Below, in pieces: positions 8,262 through 17,013 of a DNA stretch of 64,000 nt. Position 1 is the stretch's first letter, and every line of letters begins with the position of its first letter. This DNA comes from Psychrosphaera sp. B3R10 (GTDB lineage: Bacteria; Pseudomonadota; Gammaproteobacteria; Enterobacterales; Alteromonadaceae), in NCBI RefSeq assembly GCF_018861025.1, contig NZ_JAHKQH010000042.1, positions 187,964 to 251,963 of the forward strand, given 5' to 3'. The notes under the pieces are model-generated. The model saw only the letters and a program-made list of their open reading frames with translations. It was not told the DNA's origin and ran no database searches. A program made the position numbers and the translations under genes.

Positions 8262-10421
8262 ATGAAAACAATAAAAACAAATAGAGTTTTATTAGTTAGC
8301 TCAATACTGGCAGCATTAGCTGGATGTAACGTAGAAAATCCAGAATACGACCCAGAATCAATGGGTAATTCAGTCGCGCCGACACACGGTGGTGATATTG
8401 TTGTTGATCTTCACGAAAAAAATGTATTCAAACAATACAATTTATTAGGTTCAATAACGGGTGAAAATACTGGTGAAAGCATTGCAAAAGACGCCGATGG
8501 TAATTATTTGTCTGTAACGGATATAGCCATTACCACATCTGGTGATAGAACCGAAGATATCGGCTCTGACGGTATTTTAATTCAAGGAAATAAAGTAGGT
8601 GTTAGAGCTTTGGATATCGCACCTAATTTAGATACTGACGAAACCCACACGGTTGTATTAACTTACAATATAACTGACGGCGTAAACAAAACGCCTCGTA
8701 CAGCAACTTTTAACTTTACCGGGGAAGATTTTGCTCCTGAAATTACCGGCGGGTTACTTGGTAATTTCACGCGAGACGCTGGTGCCAGTGTATTAGATGG
8801 GCTTAAAAATGTTACTGATGCTGACAATGAAATACTTACGTTAAGCAACTTAGTTGCTGACGCAGCGAACCCATATAATTTGCCTGTTACTATAAATGGC
8901 AGTAATTTAGATGTAGATATATCTGCAGTTGAAAGTAGTATTCCTGATGGCCAAAAAGTGACATTTAACTTTACTTATACAGTAAGTGATCATCGTTTTG
9001 ACCTTACGCGTAATTTAACTATTAATGTACTAGGTGTACAAGATATCAGTGGCGCACCATTAGTTTTAAACTACTTTAAAACTGATAAGTTTGACGAAAC
9101 CGACGGTTTAAAAGTTTACAACCTAGCGGATGAGATAGAAGAGCGTGAAGGTGATGACATCGTAATTAGTGACGTTATGTTAGACGGTTCTGCGGAATTA
9201 CCATTTGGTGTTAAATTTGAAGGCACAACATTAACGTTTAACCCTAATGCATTTTATGACGATATCGCGGCTAATTCATTTAAAGACTTTGTTTTTACTT
9301 ATAAAGTAGCGGATTCCAATGGCAACATGTCTGACGGTACTCCAGAGTTAGCTCTGACTGTTGATGGCGTTGAGTCGAACTTATTTAAAGCGTTAGGCGC
9401 AGACGTAGGTTTTGAAAATGGTGGGACTGGATTTAGTTTGTTTAACTGTCCTGCAGGGATTGAATTTACAAACTCAATCGTTGCCAACGGTGAACATTCT
9501 ATGCAGATGTTGGGTAATCCTTGTTATGTCACTATTGGCGCTCAGTATTTCCCTGATTTAGCCGCGGATCAAAAGTATTACTTTAGTTACAATGCTTATG
9601 TAGGTGCGGGTGATGCATCGCCATACATGATGATCAGTAATGACCCAAATGGTGGACATAACTTCTGGGCAGGTGCTCGCCCTTGGCATCCAGCTAATGG
9701 GACTTGGCGTCCACTCATGATAAATTATGATACCAATAGTGGATATTTAGCGACAGCCAATGCTGCCGGTGAAAAACCAAATGAAATTGGTGATCAATTA
9801 CAAATGTTTATCATGAGCGCATGGATGGGTAATGACGGCATGCCGGTCTTTGATGACTTTAATATGGTTCGTTATGATAATTTAGAAGGTGTTGATTTAC
9901 TAAATAATAACGAAGGAACATTTGAAGCCGCAGATTATGCTCCAACGTCTTCAGGTGGTGGAACGGTTGAAGTTCAAACCGACGCAAATAATGCGGATAA
10001 CAAAGTTCTATATGTGGATACAACTGGCGCCGATGCTGGCGGAGTTAAAGTAGAATTTGCAGTTCCCAATGGAGCAATTGTTTCTGGTGGTAAATATCGA
10101 GTCACTTTTGATATTCAGTATGTGAACTTTGAGGAAAATAAAGCAGCAGCAACTGATCCAAATATTAACCAGTGGGGCGGTTACACATTAGATGTAGTAT
10201 TTGCTAATGGTGACAATGACTTAAACTTTACTCTAAACAATACGATATGGAATGGTGCAGGCTTTGGCCAAGTTCAAGGTATTGCGGATGAAACTACCCA
10301 TTGGTTCGGCTTTGGTGCTAATACTGATTGGAACAGCGATAATGTTACCGCAACCTTTGTTTTAAAAGGGGTTGGCGCTAAATACATTATTGATAATATT
10401 AAGATTGACCGCGTACCTTAA
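8262..10421 (+). CDS. Large lipoprotein with cadherin/Ig-like repeats and carbohydrate-binding-like C-terminus
   Basis: A 719-residue predicted lipoprotein (lipobox LALAGC-like, Cys22). Residues about 45-375 form three beta-rich repeats of about 100 residues with cadherin-like features (DADNEILTL, FNFTYTVSDHRFDLTRNLTI, FTYKVADSNGNM). Residues about 385-545 and 550-719 look like two jelly-roll carbohydrate-binding modules; the second (GTFEAADYAPTSSGGGT) resembles CBM4/9-type folds. No catalytic motif was seen. Because it follows the receptor gene directly, it may act as a surface glycan-binding protein delivering oligosaccharides to the receptor, a functional counterpart of SusD/SusE. This role is inferred, the fold partly so. 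Confidence 0.75.
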   Translation: MKTIKTNRVLLVSSILAALAGCNVENPEYDPESMGNSVAPTHGGDIVVDLHEKNVFKQYNLLGSITGENTGESIAKDADGNYLSVTDIAITTSGDRTEDIGSDGILIQGNKVGVRALDIAPNLDTDETHTVVLTYNITDGVNKTPRTATFNFTGEDFAPEITGGLLGNFTRDAGASVLDGLKNVTDADNEILTLSNLVADAANPYNLPVTINGSNLDVDISAVESSIPDGQKVTFNFTYTVSDHRFDLTRNLTINVLGVQDISGAPLVLNYFKTDKFDETDGLKVYNLADEIEEREGDDIVISDVMLDGSAELPFGVKFEGTTLTFNPNAFYDDIAANSFKDFVFTYKVADSNGNMSDGTPELALTVDGVESNLFKALGADVGFENGGTGFSLFNCPAGIEFTNSIVANGEHSMQMLGNPCYVTIGAQYFPDLAADQKYYFSYNAYVGAGDASPYMMISNDPNGGHNFWAGARPWHPANGTWRPLMINYDTNSGYLATANAAGEKPNEIGDQLQMFIMSAWMGNDGMPVFDDFNMVRYDNLEGVDLLNNNEGTFEAADYAPTSSGGGTVEVQTDANNADNKVLYVDTTGADAGGVKVEFAVPNGAIVSGGKYRVTFDIQYVNFEENKAAATDPNINQWGGYTLDVVFANGDNDLNFTLNNTIWNGAGFGQVQGIADETTHWFGFGANTDWNSDNVTATFVLKGVGAKYIIDNIKIDRVP

Positions 10422-10450
10422 TTGTTCGTAGTTAATTAAATTTGATAATA

Positions 10451-10473
10451 AAGGCCGGCTTGCCGGCTTTTTT
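10451..10473 (+). terminator. Rho-independent terminator of the receptor-lipoprotein unit
   Basis: GCCGG (10454-10458), loop CTTG, CCGGC (10463-10467), then six T's. It closes the transcript after the lipoprotein gene. Confidence 0.85.
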
Positions 10474-10505
10474 ATTGGGTAAAATTAATTTAATGTAGAT
10501 TGATA

Positions 10506-10517
10506 ATTGTTAACAAT
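10506..10517 (+). promoter_or_regulatory. Putative GntR/FCD operator (perfect ATTGTTAACAAT)
   Basis: Perfect palindrome 73 bp before the sapC-like gene. A TAGATT hexamer (10496-10501), the same as the -10 box of the anhydrogalactose operon, lies 4 bp upstream. Confidence 0.65.
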
Positions 10518-10589
10518 TGTAAAAGGGTGTATAAAAGAATATAAATTTAATAGATGAAGTCATCTCATAAAACGTGAGTAAAGATCAAA

Positions 10590-11303
10590 ATGCCAAAACA
10601 ACAATATGAATTAGTTAATACAGAAGCGCATAAACATCTAAAAATTAACACGCAGCAAGTTAATGTAGTTGAAAACAAAGTGAATGCCTGTGTTGTCGTG
10701 GCAGGTGAACTTAGTACTTTAGTTCATGAATACCCTATATTTATTAGCAAAAGCCAGCAAACACAGCAGTATCAATTAACCGCTATTTTAGGGTTACATA
10801 GTGGTGAAAACCTCTATTTAGACGGTGAAAAATGGCGGGCGAAATTTCTGCCACTAGATATTTTACGTAAACCATTCCACGCATTTATTCCCGACCCTAG
10901 CAAGCCAGCTAAAGGTTCAATTGCAATCGATCTTAACAGCGCCATGGTCAATGAAAATGACGGGCAAAGCTTATTTGAAGACGATGGCAACGCGACGGAT
11001 TACTATAAAAGAATTGAAACAACATTTGCCCAATTAATGGGTGGTAGTAAGTACAGTGCAGATTTGTTGCAGCTTGCCGCTGATTTAGAATTGTTAGAAC
11101 AAGTTTCTCTCGACATTGATTTACCTAATGATCAAAAAACTAGCTTGACGGGATTATACGTATTTGATCAGGAAAAACTGACTGCACTTACCGGTGAAAA
11201 ACTAGAGAAGTGTCATCAATCAGGTTTATTGCAAGTTAGTCATTTGGTTTTGAGTTCTTCCGTACATCTCCAAAAATTAATTAATTGGTTTAACGAAAAA
11301 TAG
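10590..11303 (+). CDS. SapC family protein
   Basis: A 237-residue protein matching the SapC family, recognised by VVVAGELSTLVHEYPIFISK, GLHSGENLYLDGEKWRAKFL, PFHAFIPDPS and NENDGQSLFEDDGN. It has no signal peptide or membrane segment. SapC was first named for a Campylobacter S-layer gene, but in marine proteobacteria the family sits in carbohydrate loci beside TonB receptors and tryptophan-halogenase-like proteins, as here; its biochemical role is unknown. It is preceded by a perfect operator and followed after about 40 bp by the GH50 agarase, so the two genes are probably cotranscribed. Confidence 0.8.
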   Translation: MPKQQYELVNTEAHKHLKINTQQVNVVENKVNACVVVAGELSTLVHEYPIFISKSQQTQQYQLTAILGLHSGENLYLDGEKWRAKFLPLDILRKPFHAFIPDPSKPAKGSIAIDLNSAMVNENDGQSLFEDDGNATDYYKRIETTFAQLMGGSKYSADLLQLAADLELLEQVSLDIDLPNDQKTSLTGLYVFDQEKLTALTGEKLEKCHQSGLLQVSHLVLSSSVHLQKLINWFNEK

Positions 11304-11342
11304 CCGGTAACCAGCTTGGAATTCAGCAAGAAGAACACAAAA

Positions 11343-13664
11343 ATGAACATTAACAAGACACCGACAAACATTTCTATAGTTGCATTTGCCCTGATCGCTA
11401 TTCCTATATTATTAACTGGTTGCGGTCAAAGTAAACATCAAGACTCCGTTGAGCCAAAGCCTGCGCAAACCCTGTTTAATTTTGAGTCAGATGCAGAACT
11501 TAGACAATTAAAATTAAACAACGCTTTGGCGACACTAAGCCATATAAATCATAGTCAGGCAGCTAAGATTGAATTTTTAAGTGCTCATAACCATGAGTCA
11601 ATGGTGGAATTTGTCCCTACTGAAAAATGGAATTGGTCAAAGTTTAATGCATTTGGTGTCGCGCTAGATATCAGTAACTCAGAAAACTCGTCGGTACATT
11701 TATACGTGACTGTTAAAGACTCCCATGGTTCGAGGCATAACCGTAGCTTTGTGGTACCTGCTAATTCATCAGACAAATACGTAATGGAACTTGCCGGAAT
11801 TGACTTAAACATTGAAACCGGTATTCGTAGCAACCCATTTAGTTGGCAAGATAAATATAAACCAATAATTTGGCGGTATGGTTCAAAGAATATTGATTTA
11901 ACGGATGTAGCCAGTATTTCTTTTAAAGTGATTGGTGTTCCAGAAAATAAAATTTTGCATTTTGATAATGTCGAATTAGTCGAACCCAAACAGATTGATC
12001 AAGATTACTTAGTTGGTTTAGTAGACAAGTACGGTCAAAGCACAAAAATTGAATTTGCCAATAAAGTTTCGACAGACGTTGAGTTAGTAAAAAAATCACA
12101 ACAAGAAATTGAACGGCTTAACAAAGCTGCAAACTTCGATAGATCGAAATTTAATGGCTGGAAGTCTGGCCCCAAACTTCCTGCCACAGGTTTTTATCGA
12201 GTGGATAAATATCAGGGCAAGTGGACACTTGTAGACCCACAAGGCTATTTATTTTATTCCAACGGAATTGCCAACGTTCGTATGGCAAACACCACGACAA
12301 TTACCGGTTATGATTTCGACCCAACACACATTAAACCTCGCGACCCTGGTGATTTAACTCCAGAAGATTCAATTGGTTTAAATACGGCACCTGCGAAAGC
12401 ATGGCCTACACGTAAACGAACTTCTGACCTTAGAGCAAATATGTTCACTTGGTTACCTGAGTATGATTCCACGTTAGGGCAATACTTTGGATACCGTCGT
12501 GAAGTACATAGTGGCGTAATTGAAAAGGGCGAAACCTTCAGTTTTTATCAAGCTAATTTAAGTCGAAAATATCAAATGAAAGACATGGATAAAGTCGAAC
12601 GTACATGGCGCGAGACCACCATTAAACGAATGCAAAATTGGGGCTTTACCTCGTTTGGTAACTGGATTGACCCAAGTTTTTACGACATGGCGGAATATCC
12701 GTACTTTGCCAACGGATGGATAATTGGTGACTTTAAAACTGTTAGCAGTGGCAATGACTATTGGTCGCCGCTACCAGACCCATTTGATCCAAAGTTCAAA
12801 ACGCGCGCCTTTATTACCGTTGAGCAGATTGCGAAAGAAGTCAAAAACTCTCCCTGGTGTGTTGGTGTGTTTATCGATAATGAAAAGAGTTGGGGACAAA
12901 TGGGAAGCCACAAAAGTCAATATGGTATCCCATTGAGCGCGTTGGCACTGAATAGTAACAACAGCCCAAGTAAGGCCCATTTTAGCCGCTTGATGAAACA
13001 ACAATACAATACAATTGAAGGCTTAAATCAAAGTTGGCAAACCAATTTTGAGTCATGGTCTGAGTTTGATAGTGGCGTTGAGTTACAAACGCTAACGGAT
13101 AATATTGTTGCTGACTTATCAACGATGTTGTACGAATTTGGTCGACAATATTTTGTCATTGTAAATCAGGCGATGGAACAATATATGCCAAATCACTTAT
13201 ATATGGGCGTGCGTTTTGCCGACTGGGGGATGACACCAGAGTTACGTCAGGCAGCCGCTGAAATCGCGGATGTCGTAAGTTATAACTATTACAAAGAAGT
13301 GATAAATGATGATTTTTGGCAATTTCTAGCTGAAGTTGATAAACCAACAATCATTGGTGAATTTCATAATGGTTCCTTAGATTCTGGCCTGCTCAATCCG
13401 GGTCTCATTCACGCAAGCGACCAAAAAGATCGAGGTAAAAAATACGCTGAATACGTCAACAGTGCGATTGATAACCCGTATTTTGTCGGCACACATTGGT
13501 TCCAATACATTGACTCGCCACTTACTGGGCGAGCACTTGACGGTGAAAATTACAACGTCGGTTTTGTCTCGGTGACCGACATTCCGTATCAACCGCTCGT
13601 AGATGCGGCGAGCGAAGTAAATCGTAATTTATACCAACGACGGTTTAACGATAAACGAAATTAA
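11343..13664 (+). CDS. GH50 beta-agarase, lipoprotein (first copy)
   Basis: A 773-residue lipoprotein exo-type agarase. I place the start at ATG 11343 (good signal, lipobox LLTGC) rather than the upstream in-frame TTG at 11316. An N-terminal carbohydrate-binding-like jelly roll (about 40-215) is followed by the GH50 TIM barrel from PKLPATGFYRVDKYQGKW onward. The two expected catalytic glutamates are in VFIDNEKSWG (about E514) and IIGEFHNG (about E673). Family members release neoagarobiose or neoagarotetraose. A second GH50 gene lies at 30.7-33.0 kb on the other strand. This copy is downstream of sapC under the operator at 10506. Confidence 0.92.
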   Translation: MNINKTPTNISIVAFALIAIPILLTGCGQSKHQDSVEPKPAQTLFNFESDAELRQLKLNNALATLSHINHSQAAKIEFLSAHNHESMVEFVPTEKWNWSKFNAFGVALDISNSENSSVHLYVTVKDSHGSRHNRSFVVPANSSDKYVMELAGIDLNIETGIRSNPFSWQDKYKPIIWRYGSKNIDLTDVASISFKVIGVPENKILHFDNVELVEPKQIDQDYLVGLVDKYGQSTKIEFANKVSTDVELVKKSQQEIERLNKAANFDRSKFNGWKSGPKLPATGFYRVDKYQGKWTLVDPQGYLFYSNGIANVRMANTTTITGYDFDPTHIKPRDPGDLTPEDSIGLNTAPAKAWPTRKRTSDLRANMFTWLPEYDSTLGQYFGYRREVHSGVIEKGETFSFYQANLSRKYQMKDMDKVERTWRETTIKRMQNWGFTSFGNWIDPSFYDMAEYPYFANGWIIGDFKTVSSGNDYWSPLPDPFDPKFKTRAFITVEQIAKEVKNSPWCVGVFIDNEKSWGQMGSHKSQYGIPLSALALNSNNSPSKAHFSRLMKQQYNTIEGLNQSWQTNFESWSEFDSGVELQTLTDNIVADLSTMLYEFGRQYFVIVNQAMEQYMPNHLYMGVRFADWGMTPELRQAAAEIADVVSYNYYKEVINDDFWQFLAEVDKPTIIGEFHNGSLDSGLLNPGLIHASDQKDRGKKYAEYVNSAIDNPYFVGTHWFQYIDSPLTGRALDGENYNVGFVSVTDIPYQPLVDAASEVNRNLYQRRFNDKRN

Positions 13665-13757
13665 CACTAAGCCAGTGACAAAAACATTAGCGTGTGTAAG
13701 TCGCTGGTGTTTTGGTCATTAAAAAAACTTGTTAATAATCAATTGTATTGAGGTAGA

Positions 13758-15632
13758 TTGGAATTGCGTAACATAACAGCCATATTATTAGTAGTCACAA
13801 GTTGTTCTGGGTATTCTGCTCAAGCAACGGGTGCTGAAAAAGGCAAACCAAATGACATAGAAACGATAGAAGTTTTTGCTAACTTTAATCCGGTTCGGTC
13901 GAATCAAATGCCTAGCTCGACATTTGTATTAGAGAAACATCAAATCGATAAAATGCAGGGGACGTCAGCGTTAGATCTTTTGGCGCAAGTACCCGGGATT
14001 ACAACAAAATCGTCTGGAATGGTGCAAGAAATTTTCCTTCGAGGGGCCGAAACCAATTTTGTCATCTTGCAAATTGATGGTGTGCAAGTCAATAACCCAA
14101 TGGACAGCCGTGGTGGTAGTTTTGATTTAAATTCAGTCTCCAAATATATCATCCAAAGAATTGAGATCATTAAAGGTGCTCAATCTTCAATTTATGGCTC
14201 CGATGCCATTGCCGGAGTGATAAATTTAATTACTTTTGAGCCATCTAATGACGTTCGCACAGTAGGCCTTCATTATTCAAAACACGGAAAAAAAATTGCG
14301 ACAATCGCAGTTGGCGGCCAAAACAGCACGCTTTCGGCAAATTACACAACCACTGATGTTCAGCCCAACGGAAACAAGTTAAGGGCCGCAGAATTTAGCA
14401 TTCATCATCAAGTCAACTTGCTTGATGACTCTACAACGCGTTTTAACATAAGGCACAGTCGTTATCGTCAGCAAGGTTATGCGGACCAAAGTGGTGGCGC
14501 CATGTATGCCGTAAATACAGACAAAGAAAACAAAGATGGTAAATCAATAACTGCTGCGGTGCGTCATACCCAGAAGGTGAGTCCCGAATACCAATTGGGT
14601 GTTCAAGCTGAATATTATTTAGCGGAAGATAATATTACTTCACCAGGCATACAGCCTTATGACAATGCGCCACCATCGCAAAGTCAAAACGAATATGAGT
14701 ACATTAAAGTGCGCTGGTTGAATCAGTTACTGTTAGGAAGTAATACACTCACCGCTGGCATAGACATTAAAAGCGAGCAAGGCAAAACCGATGGGCAGAT
14801 GTTGCTGTTTGGGTCTGAACTGCCAACCATTTACGATTTAACAAGAGATAACTTCGCGGCTTTTATAGACAGCCATTGGAAAATTGCCCGTGCAAGTTTA
14901 TTTGCCAGTTTTCGACATGACTATAGCAATGAATTTAAGAGTATAAATACTTGGAAGTTAGGCGCTGATTATAACTGGAGTCCTAATATTAGAGGGTATA
15001 TTAATGTTGGCACTGCATTTAAACAACCCAGTTTATATGCACTAAGTAATAACTTAATCGGCAACATGGACCTTGAGCCAGAGGAAGCATTCAACACCGA
15101 TTTAGGACTTGAATGGTTCGTTAACTCATCAAGCTTGAGTGCCTCTATTTTTAGTTATGAATATGAAAATCTAATCGATTTTGATGGGCAAACGTTCGCT
15201 TTAGTCAATCGTTCGAATATTCGCAGCGCTGGTGCAGAAGTTATTGTCGAACACGAATTGACAACACAGCTGTCGATGTCGGGTCACGTCACCTATGTTC
15301 ATACTAAAACCCAAGAAGGGGCATTATTAACAGGCCGACCAGAGTGGCAGGCTGGGTTAACTATGAACTACCAACACAACAAAAATTTGTCTACCTCCAT
15401 TAGTACAACTTATATCAGTGATACGACAGCAACTAGTTTGCATACAGGTACATTTTCGGTTGAACAGTTGTCAGCTTACTCTCCGTTTCATGCAGCGCTT
15501 TTTTGGCAACTCAGTGACAAGCATTTATTGGATTTTTATTTAACAAATGTTTTTGATGAGCAGTATCAAACTGCTGTTGGTGTGCCCGGCGAGCGTCAAA
15601 CTTGGGGCGTTAAATATCAATATGTATTTTAA
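13758..15632 (+). CDS. TonB-dependent receptor, BtuB-like size
   Basis: A 624-residue outer-membrane receptor with signal peptide (residues about 1-22), plug motifs (SALDLLAQVPGI, FLRGAETNFVILQIDGVQV, IEIIKGAQSSIYGSDAIAGV) and a C-terminal barrel ending YQYVF. It starts with TTG (13758, or the next TTG at 13764), which follows a GAGGT ribosome site; no ATG is available. At half the length of the receptor at 4550 it resembles BtuB/vitamin or small-ligand receptors. It heads a tight run with a cytochrome c protein, a beta-propeller protein and ThuA, so it may import a cofactor (for example a metal chelate or quinone) or a small oxidised sugar. The ligand is unknown. Confidence 0.85.
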   Translation: MELRNITAILLVVTSCSGYSAQATGAEKGKPNDIETIEVFANFNPVRSNQMPSSTFVLEKHQIDKMQGTSALDLLAQVPGITTKSSGMVQEIFLRGAETNFVILQIDGVQVNNPMDSRGGSFDLNSVSKYIIQRIEIIKGAQSSIYGSDAIAGVINLITFEPSNDVRTVGLHYSKHGKKIATIAVGGQNSTLSANYTTTDVQPNGNKLRAAEFSIHHQVNLLDDSTTRFNIRHSRYRQQGYADQSGGAMYAVNTDKENKDGKSITAAVRHTQKVSPEYQLGVQAEYYLAEDNITSPGIQPYDNAPPSQSQNEYEYIKVRWLNQLLLGSNTLTAGIDIKSEQGKTDGQMLLFGSELPTIYDLTRDNFAAFIDSHWKIARASLFASFRHDYSNEFKSINTWKLGADYNWSPNIRGYINVGTAFKQPSLYALSNNLIGNMDLEPEEAFNTDLGLEWFVNSSSLSASIFSYEYENLIDFDGQTFALVNRSNIRSAGAEVIVEHELTTQLSMSGHVTYVHTKTQEGALLTGRPEWQAGLTMNYQHNKNLSTSISTTYISDTTATSLHTGTFSVEQLSAYSPFHAALFWQLSDKHLLDFYLTNVFDEQYQTAVGVPGERQTWGVKYQYVF

Positions 15633-15671
15633 CTTGGTATGCGTAATTAACCTTTTGGAGTGTCATATTTA

Positions 15672-16994
15672 ATGAAGAATGGCGTTTTTAACCTAGTACT
15701 TTTGCTTTTGATCTTATCGAGTGACTTGATGGCAAACGAAGTCAATCAGCGACTCACGCAAAAAAGTTTGTCGCCGATTGAGATCAAACAAGGCCAGCAA
15801 TTATTTGAGCAGGTATGTGCTTCTTGTCACAGTAAGGATCTAAGTGGTGCTTCGGGTTTTAATCTCAAAGATGCAGAATGGGTTCATGGTAATAAACCCG
15901 AGGCCATCTTACATAATGTCAAAACGGGTTTTGCTAATGCGGGCATGCCAGCGTTTGGTGCAATATTTACCGAGTCGCAATTGGAATCGATAGTCGCGTA
16001 TGTCATTTCTAAGCGAGAGGGATGGGATAACTTATCTTACAAGTTGTATCAGTTGAATGGCGAACACGATAAAGAAATAACGGCCGACAAATTAGTGAAA
16101 TCAGGCTCATTACCTAAAGGTTTTGCGGATTATTCGATTCCTGAAATTGAACATTATTTCATAGAGTTTGAGGGTGACTTTTACGCCCCAAAAAATATGG
16201 ATTCGCAACTTTGGCTCCAATGGGGCTTCCCTCATGAATACAATGTATTTATTGATGGGTTACAAGTGCATAAAGGCGGAACGGCGTGGTTTCCAACTTG
16301 GGGTTTAAAACGAGGCAAGCAACGACTTAAGGTAACTTACCATTCTGGAACGTCAAAACCCGGTCAACGAAATTTAATTGTCTATGTTACTAACCTAGAT
16401 ATGACCATCAAATTGTTTGCTTTATCTAGTCGAGCAGAGCAAATCATGGCTGGAAAAAACTACGAGATAACCGCGTCGAATAAAGCCGTTGTTGAACGAA
16501 AACGAATCAATGAACTACCGCCCTATACTATTTCGGTAGGGTTACCTTCAAAAATAAATTACGCTTTTAATACTAAATCTTGCTCTATTGTCGGCCTTTG
16601 GTCGGGTGATATGTTGAATATAGGTCCAAACATTGATGGTCGCGGTGATTTCCCAAGTTTACCTCTTGGTGATTTAGTTTTTAAATATCCTAAACAAATC
16701 AAATTTGAGCCTTCTCATTCTTGTAAGTATTTGGGCTATACCACCCTTAATGACGTTCCTGTTTTTAAATTTCAAATACAAAATGAAACCTATCAATTCT
16801 GGGGAGAAAGCAACAGCTCGAAGGAAATTTCTTTCTATTGGCAGTTAACGGGTCATAAAAACTTACGTTTATCACTGCCTCAGGTTGACTCTATTCAGTG
16901 GCAAGATCATAACGGTAAAACAGTAGAAAACGGTTTTGATGCAATGCCAAATAAAGAACAACAAGTATTGCTAAAAGCAGTCATAAAACAATAA
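15672..16994 (+). CDS. Periplasmic c-type cytochrome fused to beta-rich domains
   Basis: About 440 residues. A signal peptide (MKNGVFNLVLLLLILSS) is followed by a mono-haem cytochrome c domain with CASCH and a likely Met ligand in AGMPAFG. Residues about 145-270 form a beta-rich domain (WFPTWGLKRGKQRLKV), and residues about 290-400 a domain with conserved pattern CSIVGLWSGDMLN..NIDGRG that I recognise from haem-binding dehydrogenase proteins of planctomycete/verrucomicrobial type. I choose ATG 15672 because the GGAG ribosome site overlaps the upstream GTG 15660. It probably accepts electrons from a periplasmic sugar oxidation, perhaps by the next gene's product; the coupling is inferred. Confidence 0.75.
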   Translation: MKNGVFNLVLLLLILSSDLMANEVNQRLTQKSLSPIEIKQGQQLFEQVCASCHSKDLSGASGFNLKDAEWVHGNKPEAILHNVKTGFANAGMPAFGAIFTESQLESIVAYVISKREGWDNLSYKLYQLNGEHDKEITADKLVKSGSLPKGFADYSIPEIEHYFIEFEGDFYAPKNMDSQLWLQWGFPHEYNVFIDGLQVHKGGTAWFPTWGLKRGKQRLKVTYHSGTSKPGQRNLIVYVTNLDMTIKLFALSSRAEQIMAGKNYEITASNKAVVERKRINELPPYTISVGLPSKINYAFNTKSCSIVGLWSGDMLNIGPNIDGRGDFPSLPLGDLVFKYPKQIKFEPSHSCKYLGYTTLNDVPVFKFQIQNETYQFWGESNSSKEISFYWQLTGHKNLRLSLPQVDSIQWQDHNGKTVENGFDAMPNKEQQVLLKAVIKQ

Positions 16995-17013
16995 CTATTG
17001 GGGTTGAATTAAG

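Noticed and set aside
11316-11342. TTG start for the first GH50
   Set aside because: ATG 11343 gives a proper lipoprotein signal; the extra nine residues add only charged sequence in front of it.
13665-13757. GntR operator before the BtuB-like receptor
   Set aside because: Only an ACTTGTTAATAATC half-like string is present; it does not form the palindrome.
15660-15671. GTG start for the cytochrome protein
   Set aside because: The GTG overlaps the GGAG ribosome site that serves ATG 15672.
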